A program made the position numbers and the translations under genes. From Verrucomicrobiales bacterium (lineage in GTDB: Bacteria; Verrucomicrobiota; Verrucomicrobiia; Verrucomicrobiales; DEV007): a DNA stretch of 64,000 bases. Of this stretch, positions 7,109 to 16,568 are shown one piece after another (within the stretch, counting starts at the first letter, position 1; each line of letters opens with the position of its first letter). The stretch lies in contig JARGNI010000006.1 of the NCBI GenBank assembly GCA_029213195.1, positions 62,001 to 126,000 of the forward strand, read 5' to 3'. The notes under the pieces are model-generated. The model searched no databases. It had not been told where the DNA came from and saw only the letters and a program-made list of their open reading frames with translations.

Positions 7109-9994
7109 TCAGTCCAGAAAGATCAGTTCACTGCTGTTCAGAAGCGCCCGAGCGACGGAATCCAATCCGAGTTCTTCCATTGCCGCTTTCACTTTCTCCA
7201 TTTCTTCCGGCTCAGGCTCTCGCTGGTAGAGGAGGCGATAGGCTTCCGTCACCTGCCCCACGGGTTCGTCAGCGGCTTCCAAAATCCTCGCCGCGAGCGC
7301 TTCGGCCATGTCCATCGTGAAGTCGTGATTCATCAGGGTCAACGCCTGCAGAGGCGTCGTCGTCTCGGCACGTTCCGGGGCAGAGAACGTGCAGTCGGGC
7401 TGGTCGAACTCCGTCATCAGATCGACCACCGAAGCCCGGGCATTCTGATGATAAACGGCCCGCCGATAGGTTTCCGGACCATGCTCATCGAGTGGCTCGT
7501 AAGTGCAGACATTGTCCTGCATGAACTTGAACAGTCGAAACCCGGGGCCACCCATCGTCTTGTCGAGTTTCCCTGACACTATCAGAATCGTATCACGAAT
7601 TTCCTCGGCGGAGAGACGCCGGGGCCGGAAGCGCCAAAGGAGGCGGCTGTCGCCATCAACCTTCGCCGCTTCTTCGCGCCAGGTCGATGACTGCTGGTAG
7701 GCTTCCGACGTCATGATCAGCCGGTGCATATCTTTCAACTTCCAGTCATTCTCCCGCAACCGAATCGCGAGGTAGTCGAGCAGCTCCGGATGCGTCGGAC
7801 GCCCGCCCATGTATCCGAAGTCGTTCGGAGTATCGACGATACCGGTGCCAAAGTGGTAATGCCAGAGTCGATTGGCGAGGACACGTAAAGCGAGCGGATT
7901 CTCCGGACTGGCAATCCAATTGGCGAGTTCGAGTCGGCGCTCCGACTCGGGAGCATCGACGGGCAACTTATAGGTCGGGGCTGTTTCGCTGAGCGTCGAG
8001 AGACTCGCCGGCACGACCGAGTCCCCCTTTCGCTTGGGACTACCGCCAATGAAAAGGTGGAATGGTCCCTTTGCATCCTCGGCATTCCGATTCCCGACCC
8101 AGACTTCCGGCAATTTCGGAACCGCAGCTAGCTCGCGATTCACTTGAGCCAATTCCTTCCGGATCACAGCCAGTTCCTCTTGATCCTCAGCAGTGAGACC
8201 TGCGACACGGTATCGCACATTTCGATGCCCATCGCTCACCGGTCTCCGGTCGCGCCCATGAGCAACCTCGCTCCAGGTTTCCCCATCCAACGAAACTTCG
8301 ATACGATATTCGGAGACGAAGACAAACTTCCGATGCTCTGGATTTCGCTCCCCCTTCGCGCTCGAGAAAACGACCTTCTCGATCGGAGTCGGCTTCGCCA
8401 ACTCAATCGTCAAATCTGTCCCCGCGGACATGAATCGAGCACCGGTTTTCCCATCGATCGCATGATGTGCCCCATAAGCACCGGGAAAGTCCTCAATTTT
8501 TCGCGCCGCACCGCTCGCTGTCGCTCCCTCACTCTGCAACGCGACGTTTCTCGCATTCTCACCTACCGACCAGATCTCAAACTCATCGATCCGGAAGCCG
8601 ACTGCGGTGTTGGGATTGTCGTCCCGTCCTTCGCTGATCAACCGAACAAATTTCGCCTCGACCGGCGTAAAGGTTTCCACCGTTCCCTGCCGATCCACGG
8701 TCGGACGCTTCCATTGTGCTTCGAATTCTTTCGCTCGCTCCGCGCTTCGCCGCGTGGCCCTGGCATGAATCGACTTTTCATTCTTTTCCAGTTCGGCCTT
8801 TCTCTTCTCCAGAGGCTTCTTCCTCGCAGCCACCTCTTTCCGCTCCTCCGGCGTCGCAAGCACCCTGGCTCCATGCCGAACCCCCGCGAAAGTGGCATAC
8901 ATCTGGTAGTAGTCCTTTTGCGCGATGGGATCGAACTTGTGGTCGTGACAACGGGCGCAGCTCACCGTCATGCCGAGAAACGCCTGGCTCGTCGCATTGA
9001 TGATTTCATCCAGCGTATTGGCTCGGATCTGGGCGGCCGCATTCACATCCTGGTTTCCCACATCATCATAGGGCCCGGCCACGAGAAAGGCGGATCCCAC
9101 CTCGACATCGGGGTTCCCCGCTCCAAAAACGTCACCGGCAAGGTGCTCGCGAATGAGCTGGTCGAACGGCTTGTCCTCGTTGACCGAATGGATCACGTAG
9201 TCCCGAAACGGCCAGAGGTTATTGATGATGAGATTTCGTTCGAAACCCCGGCTTTCGCCAAAGCGTACCACATCCAGCCAGTGTCGCCCCCACCGTTCTC
9301 CATAGTGAGGAGAGGAAAGGAGGCGTTCGATCAGTTCGTCATAGGCTTTTGGATCCTCGCTGGAGACAAACGCATCGACCTCTTCCGGGGTTGGCGGCAA
9401 GCCAGTCAGGTCGTAGGTGGCCCGGCGAATCAGATCACGTCGATCCGCCGCCGGATTCATCTCCAGTCCTTCCGCTTTGAGCTTCGCCTCAACAAAAGCA
9501 TCAATGGGATGCGTGTCAGGGTCGGAAAGAATCGCGGAAAAGGACTCCTTGTCCGGAAGCTCCTGGTAGGCCCACCATGACTTATCAGCTTTCGAAGCTT
9601 CTCTCAGGACAATCCCCTCGGGCCAATCAGCTCCTCCGTCGATCCACTCCTTCAGGAGCTTTGCCTCGGATTCCGTCAGGGGTTCTCCCTCTTCCGGCAT
9701 GTAGGGCTTCTCCCCCGGCTCTTCCGGAGTCGCGACAAGGTAGAGGTCGCTCGCAAGCGCGTTTCCTGAAATCACCAACTCCGTCTCGGGATCGAGGACG
9801 AACTCGCGGGTCGAGAGGTCGAGCTCGCCTTTTGCCGTGTTCGGATTATGACAACCAAGACACTTCTTCTCCAGGAACGGCTGTATATCCCGGACAAAAT
9901 CTACGGTCTCAGCCTGCACCGAACCGATGGCTACGATTAACCCTGCGCAAAGCGAAGTTTGCTTTCGGTAGCTTGGCCTACTCCATCGATTCAT
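7109..9994 (-). CDS. Planctomycete-type cytochrome c / DUF1549-DUF1553 protein with discoidin-like insert
   Basis: A 961-aa secreted protein. After a signal peptide comes a planctomycete cytochrome c domain with heme motif CLGCH (45-49). The DUF1549 domain follows, containing CARCHDHKFDP, a second CxxCH that is the family hallmark. A Lys/Glu-rich coiled segment and an F5/8 type C (discoidin)-like insert (RDDNPNTAVGFRIDEFEIW ... IEVSLDGETWSEV) lie in the middle, and DUF1553 (ANWIASPENPLALRVLANR, then LSAEEIRD) closes the protein. The function is unproven; the insert suggests binding to a carbohydrate surface. It sits between the sulfatase pair upstream and DUF1501 directly downstream, forming a probable polysaccharide-use operon. 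Confidence 0.9.
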   Translation of the reverse strand: MNRWSRPSYRKQTSLCAGLIVAIGSVQAETVDFVRDIQPFLEKKCLGCHNPNTAKGELDLSTREFVLDPETELVISGNALASDLYLVATPEEPGEKPYMPEEGEPLTESEAKLLKEWIDGGADWPEGIVLREASKADKSWWAYQELPDKESFSAILSDPDTHPIDAFVEAKLKAEGLEMNPAADRRDLIRRATYDLTGLPPTPEEVDAFVSSEDPKAYDELIERLLSSPHYGERWGRHWLDVVRFGESRGFERNLIINNLWPFRDYVIHSVNEDKPFDQLIREHLAGDVFGAGNPDVEVGSAFLVAGPYDDVGNQDVNAAAQIRANTLDEIINATSQAFLGMTVSCARCHDHKFDPIAQKDYYQMYATFAGVRHGARVLATPEERKEVAARKKPLEKRKAELEKNEKSIHARATRRSAERAKEFEAQWKRPTVDRQGTVETFTPVEAKFVRLISEGRDDNPNTAVGFRIDEFEIWSVGENARNVALQSEGATASGAARKIEDFPGAYGAHHAIDGKTGARFMSAGTDLTIELAKPTPIEKVVFSSAKGERNPEHRKFVFVSEYRIEVSLDGETWSEVAHGRDRRPVSDGHRNVRYRVAGLTAEDQEELAVIRKELAQVNRELAAVPKLPEVWVGNRNAEDAKGPFHLFIGGSPKRKGDSVVPASLSTLSETAPTYKLPVDAPESERRLELANWIASPENPLALRVLANRLWHYHFGTGIVDTPNDFGYMGGRPTHPELLDYLAIRLRENDWKLKDMHRLIMTSEAYQQSSTWREEAAKVDGDSRLLWRFRPRRLSAEEIRDTILIVSGKLDKTMGGPGFRLFKFMQDNVCTYEPLDEHGPETYRRAVYHQNARASVVDLMTEFDQPDCTFSAPERAETTTPLQALTLMNHDFTMDMAEALAARILEAADEPVGQVTEAYRLLYQREPEPEEMEKVKAAMEELGLDSVARALLNSSELIFLD

Positions 9995-10084
9995 GAATCC
10001 GGTTTTATCAAACCCTTACCCTTTTGGCAGCCTACGGTTTCCCGCCATCATGGGAGAATCGCCCCCATCCTATCGGCACCAGCC

Positions 10085-11452
10085 CTATTCCACAGGATCG
10101 CCAAAAGCATCGACCACGATCTTCGCATTCTCCGACATCGGCCCCGAAAGATTTTCGTCGATGACGGCCTGAAGCTTCGCCTTCGCAGCTTGCTGCTCAT
10201 CGGAGAGTTTCCCTTCCACGAGATCCTCCTTCAGACCATCTCCGGAGACATCGTAGAGCCGCCCATCGGAGAACAGCTTGTAGTCGTGGTCGAGGGCGAA
10301 AATGTGACGAGTGAAGCGTTCCTTGTCCCAACCGGGCCTCGGGTCATACCAGAAGAAAGCGGATTCGCGAGCGCTGCCGGCTTTGCCGGAAAGCGAGGGG
10401 GCAAAACTGATCCCATCGATGGGCCAGTCGGACGGGATTTCGATCTGAGCCAATTCTGCCAGGGTGGGAAGAAAATCAGACGCATCGATCAAGTCGTCCC
10501 GCACCTGCCCCGGCTCGACCGTTCCCGGCTGATAGGCAATCAGTGGGACGCGAACCCCAGTCTGCAACGGAGAGGCTTTCCCCCCCTGAATGGCCTCCCC
10601 CCGAAATTTCGTTGTCACCTTGGTGTCCGTGCCGTTGTCACTGTAGAAGAGAATCAAGGTATCTTCCGCCAATCCCGCTTTCGCGAGACCGTCCGCCAAC
10701 TGCCCGACGAGCTTGTCCATATAATGAACCATGTCGGGGAAATAGTGGTCGCTCTCATCGAGGCGCTTGGCGGGGTCCGCCCACTCCTCGGAATCCGGGG
10801 TCGGGTTGACGGGCCAATGCGGCAGCGCCATCGCAAAATAAGCAAAGAACGGTTCGTCCCGCTCCCGAGTCATGAAATCGAGGAGAAACTCGACCGAGGT
10901 ATCAGGTCCATACTTCCCTTCCAGGGGGCCGATCAATTCTCCGTTCCGTTCAAAACTTGGATTGCCGTAGCGGGAACCCTTGTCTTCGGTGTTCCACGGA
11001 TGAAAGAGAGACCACTCATCGAATCCGGCGTCTTCGACTTTCATCCCGGTCCCCCGCCGCCGGTCGGCATTCGGGTAGTCGGGGGGATCATAAGACTGCA
11101 GCTGCCACTTCCCGGCGATGGCCGTCTCATACCCGGCGTCCTGCATGAGGTGGCCAAAGGTTCGTTCCTTCGGATCGAGGATCCCGAAGTAGAGCCAGTT
11201 CCGGTGATTGTATTTCCCCGTCATGATCTGCACGCGCGTCGGCGTGCAGAGCGGCTGCGAATAGGCATACGTGTATCGGATCCCTTTCTCCGCAAGCCGA
11301 TCAAGATGGGGCGTTTGATAGGATTCCGAACCATAGCAACTCAGCCCCTCGATGCCGAGATCGTCCGCCATGATGAGAAGAATGTTAGGCTTCTCTTCCG
11401 CAATACCGAAAGAGATGAGAGACAAACCAAGAAGAATCGAGAAAATTTTCAT
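10085..11452 (-). CDS. Type I sulfatase, secreted
   Basis: A 455-aa sulfatase with signal peptide (MKIFSILLGLSLISFGIA). NILLIMADDLG gives the first metal-binding Asp pair, and CTPTRVQIMTG (Cys69) is the formylglycine signature. AGKWQLQ and FYSDNGTDT are the usual later active-site blocks. At the C-terminus it lacks the long extensions of some relatives. The substrate is unknown. The start codon lies 1 bp after the stop of the iduronate-sulfatase-like gene, so the two are translated from one transcript, and the DUF1549/DUF1553 gene follows after 90 bp. Confidence 0.92.
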   Translation of the reverse strand: MKIFSILLGLSLISFGIAEEKPNILLIMADDLGIEGLSCYGSESYQTPHLDRLAEKGIRYTYAYSQPLCTPTRVQIMTGKYNHRNWLYFGILDPKERTFGHLMQDAGYETAIAGKWQLQSYDPPDYPNADRRRGTGMKVEDAGFDEWSLFHPWNTEDKGSRYGNPSFERNGELIGPLEGKYGPDTSVEFLLDFMTRERDEPFFAYFAMALPHWPVNPTPDSEEWADPAKRLDESDHYFPDMVHYMDKLVGQLADGLAKAGLAEDTLILFYSDNGTDTKVTTKFRGEAIQGGKASPLQTGVRVPLIAYQPGTVEPGQVRDDLIDASDFLPTLAELAQIEIPSDWPIDGISFAPSLSGKAGSARESAFFWYDPRPGWDKERFTRHIFALDHDYKLFSDGRLYDVSGDGLKEDLVEGKLSDEQQAAKAKLQAVIDENLSGPMSENAKIVVDAFGDPVE

Positions 11453-11453
11453 A

Positions 11454-12890
11454 CTAATTTCGCTTGTGAGCTTTCAACTGAACAAAGGGTTTGAGTTGGG
11501 CCGAGAGAGTTTTCACCAAGCCCGCCTTGGACTCGTCCGATGCGAGGTTGGTGATTTCCTCGGGATCCTCGTGGTGATCGTAGAGTTCGCGACCTGCCGC
11601 TCCCTCGACCCACTCGGTGTAGCGCCAACGCTCTGTCCGAATCGAGTATCCCCAGGCCGAAGGGTTGTGCCAGATCTGGGTGACGGCAGGCTTCTCCCAT
11701 TCTGCATTCTCCGGATCGACAAGAATCGGACGCAATGAGGCTCCCTCCAGGTTCGACGGAGCCTCCAATCCGCAGAGATCGGCAAGAGTAGGATACAGAT
11801 CGAGCAGTTCGACCGGCTTCTTCGTGACGCCGCCCTCGGTCAGTCCCGGAGCGGCAATAATCAGGGGCATCTGGGCGGAACGCTCGAACGCCTTGCGCTT
11901 GTACCAGAGCCCTTTCTCGCCGAGGAAGTAGCCATGATCCGACCAGAAAACGATGATGGTTTTCTCAAGGAGTCCATTCTCCTCGAGCGCATCCAACAGC
12001 CTGCCGACCTGGGCATCGACGAAGCTATTGCACGCGAAATAGGCCTGCTTGCATCGCCGAGCCTGCTCGATGGTAACATCCTCGAAATAGTAGGGCCAAT
12101 GCTTCGTGTCTCGCTGAATCGCCATCGGCGGAACATCGGCGAGATCTGCCTTCGCTTCCTCCAGATCGGGGATCGTGATCTCTTCCAGGGGGTAGAGATC
12201 GAAATAGCGCTTGGGAGCGACATAGGGACAATGGGGATTGAAGAATCCGGCAGCGAGAAAGAAAGGTTCGTCTTTCTTCTGCTTCATCAACTCGATGATC
12301 TTCGAAGCCACCATCCCATCGGTATGCTCCTCATCCTTGCTGACGGGATCCCACCAGGCCATTGAGATTCCCAGCCCCTTGTTTTGTCGTCCTTTTCCGT
12401 ATCGCGTGATCTTCTCTTCCTGTGTCTTGTCGATTCCCGCGGGATTGAATCGCTCGTCCCAGGTTTCGGGATCGTCGTTGGCATCGGTGCCGATCTGGCT
12501 GGGATTCCCGTAGTGATAGATCTTTCCCGCGCGAGCCGAGTAGTAGCCATTTTGTCGAAAGAGTTGCCCGAGGGTCACCACGTCGGGATTTTTCTCACGC
12601 AACTCGTGCTTGAGGGTATGCATGTCGAGCGTGTCGGGGCGCAGCCCGGTCATGAGGCTGGCGCGACTGGGCCCACAAAGAGGTTGCTGACAATAGGCAC
12701 GATCAAATCTCACCCCCATGCTCGCCAATCTCTCCAGATTGGGCGTCTTGACCTGGGAATGCCCGAAAGCACTCAGGTCATTGTTCATGTCATCCGCAGC
12801 GATGAAGAGGACATTCCACTTCTCCTGCTCCGCATGGGTGACGGAAAAAAGAAGGAACGGCAGAGCAACAAGGAGAAGTCTCAGGAGCAT
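11454..12890 (-). CDS. Iduronate-2-sulfatase-like type I sulfatase
   Basis: A 478-aa sulfatase. I chose the ATG at 12890, which opens a clear signal peptide (MLLRLLLVALPFLLFSVTHA); the frame is open for 48 further codons upstream but these do not look like secreted protein. NVLFIAADDMNNDL and CGPSRASLMTG (Cys72) carry the metal and formylglycine sites. The extended RPDTLDMHTL, ARAGKIYHYG and FFNPHCPYVAPKRYFDLY blocks resemble the iduronate-2-sulfatase branch of the family rather than arylsulfatases. It might desulfate uronic-acid-containing glycans, which is an inference from family resemblance only. It is the first gene of the minus-strand sulfatase/DUF1549/DUF1501 operon. Confidence 0.9.
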   Translation of the reverse strand: MLLRLLLVALPFLLFSVTHAEQEKWNVLFIAADDMNNDLSAFGHSQVKTPNLERLASMGVRFDRAYCQQPLCGPSRASLMTGLRPDTLDMHTLKHELREKNPDVVTLGQLFRQNGYYSARAGKIYHYGNPSQIGTDANDDPETWDERFNPAGIDKTQEEKITRYGKGRQNKGLGISMAWWDPVSKDEEHTDGMVASKIIELMKQKKDEPFFLAAGFFNPHCPYVAPKRYFDLYPLEEITIPDLEEAKADLADVPPMAIQRDTKHWPYYFEDVTIEQARRCKQAYFACNSFVDAQVGRLLDALEENGLLEKTIIVFWSDHGYFLGEKGLWYKRKAFERSAQMPLIIAAPGLTEGGVTKKPVELLDLYPTLADLCGLEAPSNLEGASLRPILVDPENAEWEKPAVTQIWHNPSAWGYSIRTERWRYTEWVEGAAGRELYDHHEDPEEITNLASDESKAGLVKTLSAQLKPFVQLKAHKRN

Positions 12891-12975
12891 ACTCCAGACT
12901 GGCCTTGAATCCCGACGAGAGTCAATGCGGATTCGGTGCCGCGATTCCGCTTTGGCAGGCTCCTTCGCCGGATGC

Positions 12976-13665
12976 CTACCCTGTGACCCAGGCATCGAGG
13001 AGTGCATAGAGATGCTGACGACAGGACTCCCCATGCTCCATGAATCCTCTTCGCATTTCTTCCGGACTGCTCACCCCCGGACCTCCCTGAGCCACCTCTG
13101 CCTGAAATGCGGACAGCATCCCTTCGAGGGAAGTTTCATCGACCTCGAGGTGAAACTGCACCCCCCATTGCCGAGGACCAAACGGCAAGGCTTGCGCCGG
13201 GCAAATGGGGGCCGAAGCCCATACGTCCGAACCCTCCGATGCCACGATTTGCTCGCCATGCCAATGAAACACCATGGCAGTGCCCCTGTCAGCCCCCAGG
13301 AGTTCTCGTCCCTTCGGAAAAACCGATACCGGATACCACCCGATCTCTTTTTCGGGCCCCGAAACAACTTGTCCGCCGGCCGCTATAGCCAGCATCTGCG
13401 CTCCCAGGCAAATCCCCAAGACCGGCATACCCGATTTCCAAGCTTTCTCCACCACTTCCAGGATGGCGGCAACGGACGTGACCTCACTCCGGTCGTGGAC
13501 ACTCATGGGGCCTCCCATGACCAACAAAGCATCATAGCCGGAGAGGGAAATCGTTGCGATGTCGGAGGCTTCCACGATCTCCAAATCTACTCCCCGCTCC
13601 TGCGCCCAGTCGGCTATCCTTGCCGGCCCCTCTTCAGGATGATTCTTCAAACAGAGAATGTTCAT
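12976..13665 (-). CDS. Class I glutamine amidotransferase (GMP-synthase-like domain protein)
   Basis: A 229-aa stand-alone class I glutamine amidotransferase. The catalytic Cys86 lies in VLGICLGAQ, the nucleotide/oxyanion block is MGGPMSV, and the His-x-Glu pair is in GVQFHLEV, so the triad is intact. Stand-alone proteins of this type hydrolyse glutamine or gamma-glutamyl compounds, and some are peptidase-like; the acceptor is unknown. The start ATG overlaps the stop of the upstream 863-aa gene by 4 bp (ATGA), so translation is coupled. The C-terminus ends in a short helical tail of the kind seen in GuaA-like proteins of this size. Confidence 0.88.
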   Translation of the reverse strand: MNILCLKNHPEEGPARIADWAQERGVDLEIVEASDIATISLSGYDALLVMGGPMSVHDRSEVTSVAAILEVVEKAWKSGMPVLGICLGAQMLAIAAGGQVVSGPEKEIGWYPVSVFPKGRELLGADRGTAMVFHWHGEQIVASEGSDVWASAPICPAQALPFGPRQWGVQFHLEVDETSLEGMLSAFQAEVAQGGPGVSSPEEMRRGFMEHGESCRQHLYALLDAWVTG

Positions 13666-16253
13666 GGCTCATCCTGAAAGCGCTTTTCGACTTCTCCCAG
13701 GTAAGAATTGAGGTCCGAGGACAGTTCGATCGGGAGCTCGGACAGCTTGTCGACTTGGGTCTTCGCCTCGTCCTTTCGGCCCACGGCATCGAGGAGGAGC
13801 GCTCTCTCGATCTTCACGACCACTTTCACCACCTCGCTCCGCTCTCTCCACTCGGGAGACGAAGCCATTTCCTCCACCTTTGCCAAACTGGCTTCCGGAT
13901 CCGCAAGATCAGCGATCAATCCCAACCACTCTCGAATCGCAACCCCCTCTCGAGGAGCCTCCCGAGCTGCGGTCTCGGCGACAGCGACCAGGTCCTCTTC
14001 CGTCACCAATTCCCTGCTGAACCCATATCCCAGAACCCCGTTTCGAGTGTATCCGGCATTCACCAGCGGATTGCTGATCAGTCCGAGAAACTGGGCTCGG
14101 CGTTGCTCCTCATCAGGAAACCGATCCTCAGCTGCTTCCTTGCGCCCATTGAGCAACTTTCCGGTCCGCCCCACAAGACCCATCTCGTCATAGAGCATCT
14201 CTCCCAGGAACTCCTGACGCTCCTCAGGAAGGGCAGTCCACCATTCCCGATACAATTCGATTTCGTCACAGAAGAGGTGGGCGATCAGGAGCGTATTCTG
14301 CAGGTTCGAGACATCGGTTCGATACACCCGAACGGGAACGGTTCCCATGACCTGGCGACCAAACGGCAACAGCGATTTCACTTTCTCAAGGTCTCGCTGG
14401 AGAATGAGGTCCTCCAGCCAGAGCTGCGTCATATCGACGACAGCTTCGGCTCCATGCCGTTGGAGATCTCTCGAATTTTCATGTTCCTCGAAAACGATTC
14501 GCCCCCAGGTGAACTGGGCCGGAAACGACTCCCCTTTCGTCAACTGGACCATTGCCTCGTAAAAGTGTTGGTGAGAAAGCCAATAGAGATCGGTCGAGCA
14601 CAACGATTCGGCGTCTTCGAAGTGTTGAAAAAAGTCGGAGGTGGGCTTCTTCAGAATCCCGCTCAGGCTGTCCCCTCCTCTCATCGTTGAAAGAATATCC
14701 TCTGCCACGACCCGGAGCTCCTTGTCGCGGATCGAACTGAACTCCAGCGACTTGGCGGCCGTTGCAATTCGCTGACTCCGAAGCGGAAGAACCGGATCGA
14801 GGCCGAACTCTGGTTCGGGATCCAGCGTCGCAGCCAGAAGCAAACCCGCGTAGTCTCTCCAATCCCCGGCTTTCACGGAATCCAGGAAATCCGGAATCTG
14901 TTCGTGGAGACGCCAAGAGTAGCGGGGCCCCACCAGGTAGTGATCGCTTCGAAACCGAACCTCCGCTGCTTTGCGCCGGAGCAGGCGTTCCGCGCGCTCA
15001 TGAAAACCCGCACCGACAAGACTCACAAACATACCCGGGAAGGCCCCATAGGTTTCGGTGAAACTCTGCAGATGCCAATCCGCTGAATCCCCATCCTTGA
15101 GACGACAGGCAATCTCCATCATTCCGATCACCGTCAGGCGCGAGGGATCGAGGGCGAGTCCCTTGCTCTTGGACTCGCCATTGAATCGATTTCGATGGCG
15201 CCAACCTTTCTCCAACTCTTCCGCGACTGCCTTCCAGTCCTCGGTCTCTTTCTCGACACGGAGAAAGGCCCAGAGACATCTCGACATCCCGATCGAGCTG
15301 AAGGCAATGTCTTCTTGGAAAGTCTCTCCGCTGACTCGCCCGATCGCCAATCGGACATCGGTCCCCAAACGCTCTGGCATCGTCGCGGAAACCCGTGCCG
15401 CGAAGCCCTGTCTCCAGGCATGACTGAGAGCCTCATCCTCCAGGATCGCGATCAACTCCTTCTCCAATCTCACGACTTCCTTGGGAGGAAGGCTCCCAGG
15501 GCCGGAGGTGGCGCGCTCCTCTCGCCGATGCAACCGACACCCGAAGTCGACCCACCGAGCCAACTCCTCGTCTCCCTCGCGCTCCTCGGAAAGTACTTCC
15601 GCTGCCCACATTGCCATTTGCCGCTCCTGTTCCGGGCGGAGATAACTCGGAAAATGAGAAAGGGTCGGGAGAAGAAAAATCATCGTTCCCTCGCCACAAA
15701 CCGAGCGGAGTCTCGTGGAAACCCTGTCCATCGCTTGGGCCACATCATAGTTTCCACCCGAAGCCTGGAAGATTCGGAAGAGATCTCGATTGTTGTGATG
15801 CAGGAAACCTCCACCCGTCGGGAACACCGCCCCTTCATCCGCTCGAAAGACCCGGGAGTAGATCCCGATACCCCGGATACCCGGCACCGTCTTGTTGTAT
15901 CGATTGAGAATTTCGGCGAGCACAGACCACCCGTTCCACATCGACCGAAACCAACCCTCGCCTTCTCTCTGCTCGAAGCGGATCAGCTTTTCGGTGTGCA
16001 AAACGAGCGGAGCGATTTTCTCCCGATCCTTCTCCCAGGCCTGGTCGAGAAGAGTAAAGAAATAGGGCTCCAGCTCCCTCTGTTCCAAGTCGAGATCGAG
16101 GAGCCTCTCGGCATCCAGATAATTGGCGACTTTTTCCTCCCAATCGACATCGCCGCTGAAAGACTGCGCGCTTCCGACCTCGAGAAAGGCGCCCGTCAGG
16201 GCCATCAAGAGAATGCAGACCCTGCCTCGATCGATCCACTTTCGTCGTCGCAT
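13662..16253 (-). CDS. Large secreted hypothetical protein
   Basis: An 863-aa protein with an N-terminal signal-anchor or signal peptide (VCILLMALTGAFLEVGSAQ). I recognise no domain. The sequence is helix-rich, with many charged Glu/Arg/Leu segments and no obvious catalytic motif, and may be a solenoid of degenerate alpha-helical repeats. Its stop overlaps the start of the amidotransferase gene by 4 bp, which is the only contextual clue. Upstream is a 315-bp divergent region shared with the hydrolase gene. It is a clade-specific secreted orphan as far as I can tell. Confidence 0.75.
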   Translation of the reverse strand: MRRRKWIDRGRVCILLMALTGAFLEVGSAQSFSGDVDWEEKVANYLDAERLLDLDLEQRELEPYFFTLLDQAWEKDREKIAPLVLHTEKLIRFEQREGEGWFRSMWNGWSVLAEILNRYNKTVPGIRGIGIYSRVFRADEGAVFPTGGGFLHHNNRDLFRIFQASGGNYDVAQAMDRVSTRLRSVCGEGTMIFLLPTLSHFPSYLRPEQERQMAMWAAEVLSEEREGDEELARWVDFGCRLHRREERATSGPGSLPPKEVVRLEKELIAILEDEALSHAWRQGFAARVSATMPERLGTDVRLAIGRVSGETFQEDIAFSSIGMSRCLWAFLRVEKETEDWKAVAEELEKGWRHRNRFNGESKSKGLALDPSRLTVIGMMEIACRLKDGDSADWHLQSFTETYGAFPGMFVSLVGAGFHERAERLLRRKAAEVRFRSDHYLVGPRYSWRLHEQIPDFLDSVKAGDWRDYAGLLLAATLDPEPEFGLDPVLPLRSQRIATAAKSLEFSSIRDKELRVVAEDILSTMRGGDSLSGILKKPTSDFFQHFEDAESLCSTDLYWLSHQHFYEAMVQLTKGESFPAQFTWGRIVFEEHENSRDLQRHGAEAVVDMTQLWLEDLILQRDLEKVKSLLPFGRQVMGTVPVRVYRTDVSNLQNTLLIAHLFCDEIELYREWWTALPEERQEFLGEMLYDEMGLVGRTGKLLNGRKEAAEDRFPDEEQRRAQFLGLISNPLVNAGYTRNGVLGYGFSRELVTEEDLVAVAETAAREAPREGVAIREWLGLIADLADPEASLAKVEEMASSPEWRERSEVVKVVVKIERALLLDAVGRKDEAKTQVDKLSELPIELSSDLNSYLGEVEKRFQDEP

Positions 16254-16568
16254 GCCTAGTGGACGTTTGAGAGCGAAATTCGACAGAGCTTTTTCTGCAT
16301 CATTCCTCTCCTCGATTCACGATTTCGACTGGAAAAGGAAGGGAAGATACGAGTTCCTCGAGATCGTAGTGGGTCAGAGCTCCGTGCAAGACATCAAGTA
16401 GGTGTTTTGCCAGGATTCCCCCCCCGCGAGATACATAAACAAGACGAGAACACATTTCCACATGCGTCTACGGTAAGAAGAAACGAACTCTGCGAACAAT
16501 CCCAAAGGTCCCGCGAAAAAACAGCCTCCCGCCTTGTCGAACTTTCCAAGAACTCCTACGAATGCAGT
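16254..16568. other. Intergenic region between divergent genes
   Basis: 315 bp between the start of the 863-aa gene (minus) and the start of the hydrolase gene (plus). It should hold both promoters. I see no RNA gene, no strong hairpin and no convincing small ORF. A run of eight C residues lies near 16422. Confidence 0.5.

Noticed and set aside
8144-9580. 478-codon plus-strand ORF
   Set aside because: It lies antisense to the DUF1549/DUF1553 gene, lacks recognisable domains and is rich in Arg/Pro/His typical of shadow frames in GC-rich DNA.
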